Source: a virus. From it: a DNA stretch of 59,326 nucleotides. Below, piece by piece: positions 8,161-15,725 of this stretch (the first letter of the stretch is position 1; each line of letters begins with the position of its first letter). The translations under genes were made by a program, and so were the position numbers. The stretch spans positions 1 through 59,326 of the IMG/VR virus record IMGVR_UViG_3300035116_000031. One strand, 5' to 3'. Under the pieces are notes generated by a model, which was not told the DNA's origin, ran no database searches, and worked only from the letters and a program-made list of their open reading frames with translations.

Positions 8161-9015
8161 GTGTCGGCCCTCACTTCGCACGAGCAGGAGCTGTACAACC
8201 TGGCGCTGGCGTCGCTGCCGCGCTGGTACAGCACCGAGGTCAACCCCCAGGTGGTGGTCGGCGCCTTCGCCAAGCTGTTCGGCAAGGCGTGGGACCAAAT
8301 CGATGCCTGGGTCAACATCATCTACCTCAAGCAGGCCTTCGGCATCTGGCTGGACGCCCATGCGCGCGACTATGGCACCCGGCGGCAGACCAACGAGAGC
8401 GACGGGGCTTTGCTTGCCCGCCTCGAGTCCCCACAGGACGCCCTGACCAAGTCGGCCCTCCTGGCCATCGGCAACGCCATCATCGCCGGGGCTGGCGTGT
8501 CCGACATCATCCACATCAGCGAAGGGCGCATCGACGCGGGCGGGTACTGGGACCCTGGCTTCGCCGGCGGCCGCGCGTTCTGGGGCGTGTCGGGCCACCG
8601 CTGGGACGGGCACCCGCACGACATCTACGTCATCGTCCCGGCGACAGCCGACAACGGCACCGCGGCGGCGGTGGCGGCGGCGATGCGCCTGTGGGCGGCG
8701 GGTGGTGTGGACGTGTTCGTTGAGCACGCCCTCGACTTCAGCAACGACAGCTACCAGATCGTGACCATCACCCCGCCCGCCGCCCAGGTGGCGCACGGTG
8801 GTGTCACCCAGCAGTTCACCGTCCAAACCCGCTTCGCCGACACCGTCACGTGGATGGTGAACGGAAACGTCGGCGGTAATGCCGTCACCGGCACCATCAG
8901 CGGTTCCGGCCTGTACACCGCCCCCGCCTCCGTTCCGTACCCCGAGGACGTGGAAATCGAGGCTTACAGCCCCACCTATGACGTTACAGGTACCGCGCGC
9001 GTGAAAATCACTTGA
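8161..9015 (+). CDS. Baseplate/tail protein I-like with C-terminal Ig-like domain
   Basis: 284 aa, GTG start with a weak GGAGG upstream. The N-terminal ~200 residues match the position and style of P2 gpI/gp7-type wedge proteins (EQELYNLALASLPRWYSTEV, 'FGIWLDAHARDYG'). The last ~85 residues form a bacterial Ig-like (BIG2-type) module: 'ITPPAAQVAHGG', 'TVTWMVNGNVGG', 'GTISGSGLYTAPA'. Such add-on Ig domains often bind cell-surface carbohydrate weakly. It links the baseplate to the fibre encoded next. Confidence 0.7.
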   Translation: MSALTSHEQELYNLALASLPRWYSTEVNPQVVVGAFAKLFGKAWDQIDAWVNIIYLKQAFGIWLDAHARDYGTRRQTNESDGALLARLESPQDALTKSALLAIGNAIIAGAGVSDIIHISEGRIDAGGYWDPGFAGGRAFWGVSGHRWDGHPHDIYVIVPATADNGTAAAVAAAMRLWAAGGVDVFVEHALDFSNDSYQIVTITPPAAQVAHGGVTQQFTVQTRFADTVTWMVNGNVGGNAVTGTISGSGLYTAPASVPYPEDVEIEAYSPTYDVTGTARVKIT

Positions 9016-9041
9016 CCCGCGGGTAGGCGTAGTCCTACCCT
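9012..9041 (+). promoter_or_regulatory. Candidate promoter with overlapping hairpin before the fibre gene
   Basis: TTGACC at 9012-9017, an 18-bp spacer and TACCCT at 9036-9041. The spacer includes a palindrome ACCCGCGGGT (9015-9024) and the dyad GGGTAGG / CCTACCC (9021-9027 and 9034-9040), overlapping the -10. The dyad could be an operator or a weak attenuator; there is no T-tract. Confidence 0.4.
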
Positions 9042-9057
9042 GGTAGAAGGAGCCACC

Positions 9058-10239
9058 ATGTCGATCTTGTCTTCCCGTCCCGTCGTCTCCATCGGTGAGG
9101 TGCTCCAGCCCTCCGACTTCAATACGTTGTCCGCCGGTGGGCGCGCGTACCTGAACGACTTCGCCCTGGGGGCCATGATGCGCCTCCGCCAGCGCGACCT
9201 TGGACCGCCCACCACGACCGCCGCCACGCTGTACAGCCTCGGCCATTCGGGCGGGCCGCGCGCCACTGGCACCAACCTCCGCTTCGGTTGCAACGCGGGG
9301 CCACTCTTCTACGCCCCGGCCACCCCGGCCGTCGACGGCGTCACGCCGAAGGTGCAGTGCTACTACCTCACGACCAACGAGATCGCCGCCACCCTCGGCA
9401 CCGCCGACCCCACCAACCCGCGCTTTGACGCGGTCTACGTGCGCCTCACCGAGGTGGACGGCGCACTCGTCACGACTAGCTTCGAGGACGCCACCGGAGT
9501 GAAGACGTCGCAGTCCATGGTGACCAACCGCCAGGTCAAGCTGGAGCAGCTGGTGGTCGCCGGCACGCCGAACGCGAAGCCCCAGATCCCCGCCGCCCCC
9601 GACGCCACGTGGGCCCTCTGGAGTGTGTTCTGGGTGCCGGCCACCTTCGCCAGCATCTTCGCCATCCAGCACATCTACGACTACCGTGTACCGCTGCACA
9701 CGTATACGCGCCACTTCATCGGCGCTCCTGACCTGGTGGCCTTCACGACGGCCAACATGACCGTCGACCGCTGGAATGGCACCGGCACCATGACAGGCGC
9801 GTCGGAGGTGGCGGGCAAGCTGCGCGCGCACAGCGGGCGGGTGATGGGCATCGGGTGGTCGTGGCTGGCGCACAACGCTGGTGACCCGTTCCGCATTCGC
9901 ATCAACTATCACTCCAGCGGCACCGCGTTCATGGACTCGCCCTACCGGCGCTCGGGCTACCCGAACGCCGCGATGTCGGCGACGGGCATGGACAACCTCT
10001 ACCTCTCGGGTGGCCTCTGGTACAACAGCGGCGGCACGCTGGTCACCACGTCCAGCGACGGGTATGCGTTGCTCCCCATTTGGGCCAACGGGTACGGCTG
10101 CGAGACGGAGGACCCCTCCAACATCGGTGGTGGCGGCTCGGGCAGCTCGACCGTGGAGACGGCCGTCGTGGTTGCGGGCTGCTCGGCGGCGGTGGGTACA
10201 ACCTTTTTCGGCGTCAGCTTCGACGTGGCGGGCGGGTAA
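9058..10239 (+). CDS. Putative tail fibre / receptor-binding protein
   Basis: 393 aa, RBS AGAAGGAG. The N-terminal ~200 residues resemble a baseplate attachment domain ('SIGEVLQPSDFNTLSAGGRAY', 'RFDAVYVRLTEVDG'). The C-terminal half is beta-rich with many Trp/Tyr/Gly (MGIGWSWLAHNAGDPFRIRI). A Gly/Ser linker (NIGGGGSGSS) precedes a short end domain. As the last structural gene before the lysis cassette, it is the best receptor-binding candidate. Confidence 0.6.
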   Translation: MSILSSRPVVSIGEVLQPSDFNTLSAGGRAYLNDFALGAMMRLRQRDLGPPTTTAATLYSLGHSGGPRATGTNLRFGCNAGPLFYAPATPAVDGVTPKVQCYYLTTNEIAATLGTADPTNPRFDAVYVRLTEVDGALVTTSFEDATGVKTSQSMVTNRQVKLEQLVVAGTPNAKPQIPAAPDATWALWSVFWVPATFASIFAIQHIYDYRVPLHTYTRHFIGAPDLVAFTTANMTVDRWNGTGTMTGASEVAGKLRAHSGRVMGIGWSWLAHNAGDPFRIRINYHSSGTAFMDSPYRRSGYPNAAMSATGMDNLYLSGGLWYNSGGTLVTTSSDGYALLPIWANGYGCETEDPSNIGGGGSGSSTVETAVVVAGCSAAVGTTFFGVSFDVAGG

Positions 10240-10242
10240 GCC

Positions 10243-10668
10243 ATGACGCCCCTCACTGCACACTTCTCCCTGGAAGAGCTCGCCTGCCATGACGGGACGC
10301 CGTACCCCGAGGAGTGGCGCGGCGACCGCCTGGTGGACCTGGTGGGCGTGCTCGAGACCATCCGTGTCGCCGCTGGCGTGCCCGTCACCATCCTGAGCGG
10401 GTACCGCACGCCCAGCTACGACAAGCGCCTGTACGACGCCAGCCCCAAGGACGGCTCCAAGGCCCCGCCGGACAAGAGCCAGCACCCCCAGGGGCGCGCG
10501 GCCGACATCCGCGCCGAGGGCCTGTCCCCACAGGCGCTCCACGACCTCATCATCTCGTTGTGGCGGGCGGGCAAGCTGCCGAAGCTGGGCGGGGTGGGCC
10601 TCTACCCTGGCTTCGTTCACGTCGACACCCGCCCGTGGGTCGGCCACCTCGCACAGTGGAGCTATTGA
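10243..10668 (+). CDS. Endolysin, M15-type zinc D-Ala-D-Ala peptidase
   Basis: 141 aa. The M15A motifs are complete: SQHPQGRAADI supplies zinc ligands H81 and D88, and the C-terminal FVHVDTR supplies H126 with D128. An SGYRT substrate strand lies at ~52-56. It should cleave peptidoglycan peptide cross-links at lysis. There is no signal peptide, so it depends on a holin, and holin-like genes follow immediately. ATG 10243 starts 3 nt after the fibre stop. Confidence 0.88.
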   Translation: MTPLTAHFSLEELACHDGTPYPEEWRGDRLVDLVGVLETIRVAAGVPVTILSGYRTPSYDKRLYDASPKDGSKAPPDKSQHPQGRAADIRAEGLSPQALHDLIISLWRAGKLPKLGGVGLYPGFVHVDTRPWVGHLAQWSY

Positions 10669-10669
10669 A

Positions 10670-10921
10670 ATGTGGAGCGTTCAAGCTGTTGTGGCCGTCG
10701 TGGGCCTCTTCATCGCCATCGGCATCAACCTGCTCGGGCTGGGTGTGCTGTGGGGCAAGCTGACTCAGCGCCTAACCCACCAGGATGAAACGCTGAAAGA
10801 GGTGAAGGAGCGCGGGGAGCGCACCGAGTCTCTTTTGGCTGGACTGTCGGCCAAGGTGGATGTACGCTTTGCCGTCGAAGCGGCTGGCAGGCCCGCCCGC
10901 CGCAACCGAAAGAGGAGCTAA
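10670..10921 (+). CDS. Holin-like / i-spanin-like single-TM protein
   Basis: 83 aa. One N-terminal TM helix (VVAVVGLFIAIGINLLGLGV) is followed by a coiled coil (HQDETLKEVKERGERTESLL) and a strongly basic tail (RRNRKRS). ATG 10670 lies 1 nt after the endolysin stop. Size, topology and cassette position fit a class III-like holin or an inner-membrane spanin. Confidence 0.6.
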   Translation: MWSVQAVVAVVGLFIAIGINLLGLGVLWGKLTQRLTHQDETLKEVKERGERTESLLAGLSAKVDVRFAVEAAGRPARRNRKRS

Positions 10922-10924
10922 CTC

Positions 10925-11581
10925 ATGGACATCCAAGCCTTTCTGAAGACCGCCTACGACGCCGTGATGCACCGCGACTATCGCCTGCTCGCCGCCACCA
11001 TCCTCATCGGCTTCGTGGCGGTGGCGCGCAAGTACGGCGCGCGGGTGCCGGGCAAGGTCGGCGCATTCGTCGCCAGCGACCGCGGGGGCGCTGTTCTGGC
11101 CCTGGGGCTGGCCCTCATCGGCGGCGCCGCGAACGCGCTCCTGGCGGCCCAGCCGCTGAGCCTGGCGATGGTCGGCTCGGCCATGTACGTGGCGGTCCTG
11201 GCCGCGGGCGGCTATGCCCTCGTCAAGAAGGCCGACCTGATGGGGCTGGCCAAGGTGGTGCTCTCGCGCGGTGGCGCGGCGCTGGTGCTCATCCTGGCGC
11301 TCGGGACGGGCGGCTGCGCCTGGCTCGCGGCTCACCCGACCGTGGCCGCCGCGCTGAAGTGCACGGAGGACCTGGTCCTGGCCGCGCTCGTTGACGTCGG
11401 CGCCGCGTTCTCCTCGGGCTCGGTCGACTGGGGTGCCATCGGCCACGCCGAAGAGGTCCATGGCCTGGACGCGGTCATCTGCGCCGCGCAGCGCCTGGCC
11501 AACCCGTCCCCGGGTGCGGCGGTCAACGTGAAGGTGGCCAAGGGCGCGAGCGCGTACCTGGCGGCGCGGGGCCTGAAGTGA
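10925..11581 (+). CDS. Multi-TM lysis-cassette protein with internal lipobox
   Basis: 218 aa with hydrophobic segments at about 22-35, 56-75, 78-99 and 116-132. The last one ends in an internal lipobox-like LALGTGGC. An internal ATG at 11240 (residue 106) is preceded by AAGAAGG at about 8 nt and would give a lipoprotein-type signal (MGLAKVVLSR..., lipobox Cys). This resembles a holin fused in frame to an outer-membrane lipoprotein (o-spanin-like) made from an internal start. Dual start is an inference; as one protein it is a membrane protein of unknown function. Its stop overlaps the next start. Confidence 0.5.
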   Translation: MDIQAFLKTAYDAVMHRDYRLLAATILIGFVAVARKYGARVPGKVGAFVASDRGGAVLALGLALIGGAANALLAAQPLSLAMVGSAMYVAVLAAGGYALVKKADLMGLAKVVLSRGGAALVLILALGTGGCAWLAAHPTVAAALKCTEDLVLAALVDVGAAFSSGSVDWGAIGHAEEVHGLDAVICAAQRLANPSPGAAVNVKVAKGASAYLAARGLK

Positions 11582-12255
11582 ACTTCCTGCTCGTCAACCG
11601 CAGCACGTTGGTCCCGGACCGGGCGGTCGAGCTGATCGCCCAGGCCGTCAACGTCCAGCTGAACCGCGACGTGCTGCCAGCGTGGCGGCGGCTGTCGTGC
11701 GCGGTGGTGGCGGGCAAGGTGCCGCTCCCGGGCGACCTACGCATCGACGTGGTGGACGCCCTGGACGAAACGGACGTGCTCGGCTACCACAGCGAAGACG
11801 ACAAGGGCGTCATCTCGGGCGTCGTGGGGGTCAGGGCGGTGCTGGACGCGGGCGGCGGCATCCTGGCGGCGGGGTCCAGCGGCGACTCGGTGGCGGCGGT
11901 GGTCAGCCACGAGGTGCTGGAGGCGAAGTTTGACCCGAACGCGAACCTCTACGCGGACACCCTGGGCGCGTCACCGCACGGCTCGGCCATGGCGTTCGAG
12001 CTCTGCGACCCGGTGCAGGCCTCGAGCTACTACGTCGGCCAGGTGCAGGTGAGCAATTTCGTGACGCCCAGCTACTTCGACCCGCACGGCCCCGGCCCCT
12101 GGGACTTCCTGCGGCGGCTGCCCGGCCCTTTCCAGCTGGAGGCGGGCGGCTACGGTATCTTCCGGGCCGGCGCGCAGGAGCGGGCGGTCTTCGGCGGGGC
12201 GGACGCGCGGCCATGGCGCACCCACGCCCGTGGCAAGCTGCGGGTGAACCGTTGA
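11578..12255 (+). CDS. Hypothetical phage protein with SHEVLE motif
   Basis: 225 aa; GTG start 11578 overlapping the previous stop (GTGA). It resembles a family of phage proteins recognised by AVVSHEVLEAKFDP, then 'ELCDPVQASSY', 'VSNFVTPSYFDP' and a Pro/Phe-rich end (PGPFQLEAGGYG). The HE pair and later Asp/Glu residues suggest a metal site, but there is no classic HExxH, so protease activity should not be assumed. Cytoplasmic, function unknown. Confidence 0.6.
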   Translation: MNFLLVNRSTLVPDRAVELIAQAVNVQLNRDVLPAWRRLSCAVVAGKVPLPGDLRIDVVDALDETDVLGYHSEDDKGVISGVVGVRAVLDAGGGILAAGSSGDSVAAVVSHEVLEAKFDPNANLYADTLGASPHGSAMAFELCDPVQASSYYVGQVQVSNFVTPSYFDPHGPGPWDFLRRLPGPFQLEAGGYGIFRAGAQERAVFGGADARPWRTHARGKLRVNR

Positions 12256-12416
12256 AGGACGACCGCCGCAGCACCCTACCCACCGTCCCCTGTCAGAAGT
12301 GCCCCCGAGGTCAGGTGCCGCTGAAGAAGCGCGGTCCGGGCCTGTCCATGGGCAGCTGCACCACCTGCGGCCGCACCTACGCGCGCATCAGCGCCATGCC
12401 GCGCACCGCGCAATAA
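12252..12416 (+). CDS. Small zinc-ribbon protein
   Basis: 54 aa from TTG 12252, which overlaps the previous stop (TTGA); an upstream in-frame ATG at 12213 is the alternative. It has CQKCPRG and CTTCGR, spaced as a zinc ribbon (CxxC-~20-CxxC), with basic residues between. It is the last + gene of the late block; its 3' end overlaps the convergent - strand gene by 29 nt. Confidence 0.5.
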   Translation: MKDDRRSTLPTVPCQKCPRGQVPLKKRGPGLSMGSCTTCGRTYARISAMPRTAQ

Positions 12417-12588
12417 CCAGCGTCCCGTCCTCCTCCACGAACGCCGGCGCCTCGCCGGGCACCACCACGTCCTCCCACGGGCGGCTCCAGCCGCGCAGGC
12501 CACCGCCCACGACCGCGCCTGGCGGCGGGATGGTCACGTCGGTCGGGGTGCGGTTGAAGAGGCGGTACGACGGGGTGGAAGCGTCCAT
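12388..12588 (-). CDS. Small hypothetical protein, last gene of the early leftward operon
   Basis: 66 aa. It contains YRLFNRTPTDVTIPPPG, a short beta-strand/Pro pattern seen in several small phage proteins, and a Trp-rich middle (GWSRPWEDVVVPG). Convergent with the zinc-ribbon gene. Function unknown. Confidence 0.5.
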   Translation of the reverse strand: MDASTPSYRLFNRTPTDVTIPPPGAVVGGGLRGWSRPWEDVVVPGEAPAFVEEDGTLVIARCAAWR

Positions 12589-12626
12589 GCCTTACCCTAC
12601 GGCGCGGGCGGACGAAGCGAAAGGAG

Positions 12627-13157
12627 CTATTCCAGACAGGCTCGCAGCACCGTGGCCAAGCCGTCGGCGGGCAAGGAGGAATCCAGCTGAAATTTGTCGC
12701 CCGGGAAGCTCGCGTGGAAGTTTCGCGCCTTGCTCGCCCGCCCTTTGACCCAGGTCTCGTTCTGCTTGGACCCGCGGGCCACGCGGCGGCTGCCAGCCTC
12801 GGGCGTGACCAGGTGCAGGCACACCAGGCGCACCCCGGGCGCGTTGTCCTGGAACCACTTCACCACCGACGCATTGGAGAAGCGGTCTCCGTCCAAGATG
12901 GTGAGGGGCCTGCCTGGCGCGCTCAGGCCGGCGTCCCGCCACCACTCGAGGCAGGCCAGCGCGCCGTCGTACGGTACCGTGTCCGCGCCGTCGAACGTCC
13001 CGCCGGTGTACGTACCCGCGGCGCACGCGCCAGGGGCCACCGTCCACTTGACCTTCCCGGCCACAAACGGGCGGGCATACTCCCCGAGCAGGCGCCGCAC
13101 CAGCGTCGTCTTCCCTGCGCCAGGCTCTCCCACCACGAACAGCACCGTGGGGGTCAC
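12627..13157 (-). CDS. P-loop nucleotide/DNA-base kinase of the TET/JBP module
   Basis: 176 aa from GTG 13157, set by a GTGA overlap with the dioxygenase stop. Walker A is GEPGAGKT (10-17). A signature GTFDGADTVPYDG lies at ~53-65, a Walker-B-like LTILDGDRF at 85-93 and RGSKQNETWVKGR at 128-140. This RGS.QNE.W..GR pattern recalls phage P-loop kinases found near ParB-like proteins. From known thymidine hypermodification pathways, related kinases phosphorylate 5-hydroxymethyluracil in DNA. Coupling to a TET/JBP enzyme makes 5-hydroxymethyl-pyrimidine phosphorylation the leading hypothesis, but the substrate is not shown. Confidence 0.7.
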   Translation of the reverse strand: MTPTVLFVVGEPGAGKTTLVRRLLGEYARPFVAGKVKWTVAPGACAAGTYTGGTFDGADTVPYDGALACLEWWRDAGLSAPGRPLTILDGDRFSNASVVKWFQDNAPGVRLVCLHLVTPEAGSRRVARGSKQNETWVKGRASKARNFHASFPGDKFQLDSSLPADGLATVLRACLE

Positions 13158-14011
13158 TTCCCGGCTCCGGGCGCCTTCGGGTTGTGGCCGCCCTTGGCCC
13201 GCTTCTGCTCGCGCTCGGTGCGCAGCCGGCGGATGCGGGCCAGCTCCTCGCCCAGCGGCTTGCAGTTCCAAATGGCGCGGAGCGAGTAGAACACCACCGT
13301 GAAGCGGTGCGCGTCCATGCGCGTCTTCCTAATGGGCGTCACGCCGTGGAGCACGCCTTGCCCGTCGAACAGGATGAGCGAGCGGTCGGATATCTCCCAC
13401 CCCAGTGGCTTCCCGTCGGGGCCGAGCAGCTCCGGCGTCGCCAGGTGACCGCCCTCGATGCCACGCTTGAAGCCCACCATCCCCGACCACGCCCCCTTCA
13501 GGTTGCCCGAGTCGAAGTGGTACTTCAAAGGGTTGTTATCATTGATAATGCCGGAAGTGAAGGGGGTCTGGCCCAGGCGGTAATCTGGTAGAAACTTCTC
13601 CCTGGCAAGGCCCAGATGCGCCATGTGCTGCTCGGGGTTCCACCGTGCATAGTATGCATCCACCACTTCGGCCAGGCTACATGCCACCGCGTGCTCAGCC
13701 GGATGCTCCCCCGCGGCTCCCGTAGCTGTACAGAAATCGCGCCGAAGCGTGTTACGCGGCAGGTACCCGATGGTCCTGGAATTAGTCTTGAGCCCGGCCG
13801 TTCGATAGTCGTCAACGTACCGGATTTTCTCGAAGGCTCGCCGGACATGCTCGAGGTCCTCCTGCATGTTGACGTAGACCGCCGCGATGCGCCCGCCGAC
13901 GGTGAGCACGGTGCTCTCGGTGACCAGGGTGCCGATGTCGCTGTCCTCGGCTGCCCGCATCTTGTACGCGTCCAGGTCCAGAGCCCGGCGCGAGCCCTGT
14001 AGCTCATGCAT
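13154..14011 (-). CDS. TET/JBP-like 2-oxoglutarate/Fe(II) DNA-base dioxygenase
   Basis: 285 aa from ATG 14011, overlapping the ParB-like stop by 8 nt. The double-stranded beta-helix core carries the H-x-D...H metal triad: H165 and D167 in KYHFDSGN, and H222 in GQGVLHGVTP. The likely 2-oxoglutarate Arg is R236 in HRFTVVFYS. Other TET/JBP-style features are 'TSGIINDNN', 'WSGMVGFKRG' and a Gly-His 'GGHLATPE'. These enzymes oxidise the methyl of 5mC or T in DNA. No cytosine methyltransferase is visible in the window, so thymine (JBP-type, giving 5hmU) is the more economical substrate; this is inference. A Lys/Arg-rich tail (TEREQKRAKGG) may help DNA binding. Confidence 0.75.
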   Translation of the reverse strand: MHELQGSRRALDLDAYKMRAAEDSDIGTLVTESTVLTVGGRIAAVYVNMQEDLEHVRRAFEKIRYVDDYRTAGLKTNSRTIGYLPRNTLRRDFCTATGAAGEHPAEHAVACSLAEVVDAYYARWNPEQHMAHLGLAREKFLPDYRLGQTPFTSGIINDNNPLKYHFDSGNLKGAWSGMVGFKRGIEGGHLATPELLGPDGKPLGWEISDRSLILFDGQGVLHGVTPIRKTRMDAHRFTVVFYSLRAIWNCKPLGEELARIRRLRTEREQKRAKGGHNPKAPGAGK

Positions 14012-14690
14012 CGAACGACCCCGTCGCGTAGGCGCGCAGGAGGTAGTCCACCACGCTGGTGTTGTCGGGCAGGCCTTTGTCGGCCGCGATGCGCTCGAGC
14101 GCCGCCACGACGCGGGCATGCTCCGCCGCGGGGTAGATGAGCACGATCTGGCGCAGGGCATTGTTCATGAAGGTGTCCAGCTTGTCCTCGGGCGTCTTGC
14201 CGATGTCGTCGTCCGAGTGGCGCAGGTCGGCCCCGGCGGTGTCCTGCTCGCCCCCGTCGGCGGTGGGGTTGCTGGCGCTGGGCAGCTGGCCCGTCATGTC
14301 GCGCAGCTCGTCCTCGGTGAAGCCCACCGGGCCCCAGTCGGCCGCGCCGATGCCGCGCATTTCCTCTTGCAGCACCGACACGTCCCACTCGGCCAGCTCG
14401 GCCGTGCGGTTGTCGGCCAGGGCAAACTGGCGCGCTTGCTTGGCCGTGCCCTGAAACTCCACCACGGCCAGCTTGTCCCACCCCAACGCCTTGGCTGCGC
14501 GGTAGGTGCCGTTGCCCGCGATGATCTTGCCCGCCTTGTCCACCACGATGGGCTTCTGCTGGCCCAGCTGGGCGAGCGAGACCTTGATGGCGTCCAGGTT
14601 GCGGGTGGGGTGGCGGCGGGCGTTCTTGGGATCCTCGTGCAGGGTGTCGAGGGCCCGGGTGTCCTTCAGGTTCGGATTGATGTTCGACAT
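14004..14690 (-). CDS. ParB/sulfiredoxin-fold protein of the modification module
   Basis: 228 aa. The N-terminal ~90 residues are a ParB-like domain: 'NARRHPTRNLDAIKVSLAQL', 'GQQKPIVVDKAGKIIAGNG' and TYRAAKALGW. The middle is acidic and disordered (~135-170); a helical C-terminal part contains 'LDTFMNNALRQIVLIYPAAE'. Phage ParB-like proteins often accompany DNA methyltransferases or base-modifying enzymes and may be nucleases, CTP-binding clamps or targeting factors. It is coupled to the TET/JBP gene and is the first gene after a strong promoter. It is not part of a partition system, as no ParA is present. Confidence 0.75.
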   Translation of the reverse strand: MSNINPNLKDTRALDTLHEDPKNARRHPTRNLDAIKVSLAQLGQQKPIVVDKAGKIIAGNGTYRAAKALGWDKLAVVEFQGTAKQARQFALADNRTAELAEWDVSVLQEEMRGIGAADWGPVGFTEDELRDMTGQLPSASNPTADGGEQDTAGADLRHSDDDIGKTPEDKLDTFMNNALRQIVLIYPAAEHARVVAALERIAADKGLPDNTSVVDYLLRAYATGSFDA

Positions 14691-14692
14691 GA

Positions 14693-14725
14693 CCCCGAGG
14701 ATAGACCCTCGGGGAGGGGTGTCAA
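14693..14725 (-). promoter_or_regulatory. Promoter with embedded 8-bp dyad for the ParB-TET/JBP-kinase operon
   Basis: Read on the - strand: TTGACA (14725-14720), a 16-bp spacer, TATCCT (14703-14698), then only 7 nt to the ATG at 14690, so the transcript would be leaderless or nearly so. A perfect dyad CCCCGAGG-N6-CCTCGGGG (14693-14714) surrounds the -10 and part of the spacer, the expected position of a repressor operator. It could alternatively form a hairpin at the start codon in readthrough RNA. Confidence 0.55.
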
Positions 14726-14734
14726 GCGGAAAAG

Positions 14735-15142
14735 CTACGCACCCGAGCCGGGCGTGCCGCCGTCGCACATCATGGGGCCCTGGCCCCCGCCGTCGAGCAG
14801 CTGCGCCGTGCAGTGGGGTAGGGCGTCGAAGTCCAGCCGCGCCATGTCCGCCGGCGCGGCAGGGGGCGGGGTGGGCGCCGGGGTGGCCCAGCACGTGGGC
14901 TCCCCGTTGCAGACCACACAGCGCCAACCGGGCGAGTCGTACTGGGTGCAGCACGAGCCCACGAAGCAGGTCCCGTCCACCGCGGTGACGGGCACGCCCG
15001 GGGCCACGGCGCGCACGTTGGCCGTCCCACCACACTGCCCGTCCGACACGCAGGCCGCTCCGTCCGGCAGTCGCTGCTCGAGCGCCCCGCCACCGCACCC
15101 GACCATCGAGAAAGTGAGCACCAGAGCCGCCAGCGTGCGCAT
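14735..15142 (-). CDS. Cys-rich lipoprotein, myxobacterial style
   Basis: 135 aa with a lipoprotein signal peptide (MRTLAALVLTFSMVGCGGG; lipobox MVGC, Cys16) and about ten further Cys in the mature part (DGAACVSDGQCGG, TCFVGSCC, RCVVCNGEPTC). The strong RBS AGGAGG precedes the ATG. 'C..D..C' repeats are a hallmark of secreted Myxococcota proteins. A phage-encoded surface lipoprotein could act in superinfection exclusion or as a spanin, but neither is shown. Confidence 0.65.
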   Translation of the reverse strand: MRTLAALVLTFSMVGCGGGALEQRLPDGAACVSDGQCGGTANVRAVAPGVPVTAVDGTCFVGSCCTQYDSPGWRCVVCNGEPTCWATPAPTPPPAAPADMARLDFDALPHCTAQLLDGGGQGPMMCDGGTPGSGA

Positions 15143-15196
15143 TTGAACCTCCTGGGCTCAAAGTACGCACGGGCAGCTGAAAGCGAAAGAGAATTC

Positions 15197-15538
15197 TCAG
15201 CGAGCGGGGGTAACGCGGAGCAGGGACGGGAGAAACCAGCGATCCCCGACGGACAGGGCGTGGGGTTGCAGGCCCGTGCGGAGCAGCGCGCCCCAGGCGG
15301 CGCATAGCCCGTCGGTGATGGTGGCCCGGAGCGCAGCCGACACGCCCAGCTCCAGCGCCGAGCCGCGGGCCAGCTGGACGGACGCGGCCGAAGGGCGCTT
15401 GCCAGCCGCCGCCCGCATCTCCGCCGCCGAAAGTCTGCCGGACACTACCTCGACCAGGCTCTCAGCCGCCTCGCCGACCTGCAGCTCCGGCTCAGCCCAG
15501 GCGAAGCCACCCGCTGCCACGTACCTACGCGTCGCCAT
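15197..15538 (-). CDS. Hypothetical protein
   Basis: 113 aa, Ala-rich, with RBS AAGGAGG before ATG 15538 and a 14-nt overlap with the upstream gene. It contains 'GEAAESLVEVVSGRLSAAEM' and ends WFLPSLLRVTPAR. No family recognised; soluble and probably helical. Confidence 0.5.
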   Translation of the reverse strand: MATRRYVAAGGFAWAEPELQVGEAAESLVEVVSGRLSAAEMRAAAGKRPSAASVQLARGSALELGVSAALRATITDGLCAAWGALLRTGLQPHALSVGDRWFLPSLLRVTPAR

Positions 15539-15725
15539 CGGCTTCCTCCTTGGCCAGCTCGGCCTCGTGGTTGGACTGGTTACGGACCTCGGTCTCGGTG
15601 TGCTCGAGCAGCTCGTCCCACAACCCGGCCAGCGGGTGGTCCTTCAGCTGCTCGCGCGCCTTGGCCAGCGTCTCGGCCACCTCCGCCAGCTGTTGGGCCG
15701 TGCTCTTCAGCGTGACCCGGGCCAT
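15525..15725 (-). CDS. Small coiled-coil protein
   Basis: 66 aa, almost entirely helical and heptad-like (STAQQLAEVAETLAKAREQL; HTETEVRNQSNHEAELAKEE). Its ATG overlaps the stop of the upstream gene (TGATG), indicating coupling. Function unknown. Confidence 0.55.
   Translation of the reverse strand: MARVTLKSTAQQLAEVAETLAKAREQLKDHPLAGLWDELLEHTETEVRNQSNHEAELAKEEADGDA

Noticed and set aside
7042-10647. 1201-codon - strand ORF opposite the baseplate and fibre genes
   Set aside because: Spans several well-supported + strand genes in antisense; typical GC-frame artefact.
14004-14690. Plasmid-type partition (phage-plasmid) from the ParB-like protein
   Set aside because: No ParA and no clustered parS-like sites; the gene is coupled to a dioxygenase and kinase instead.
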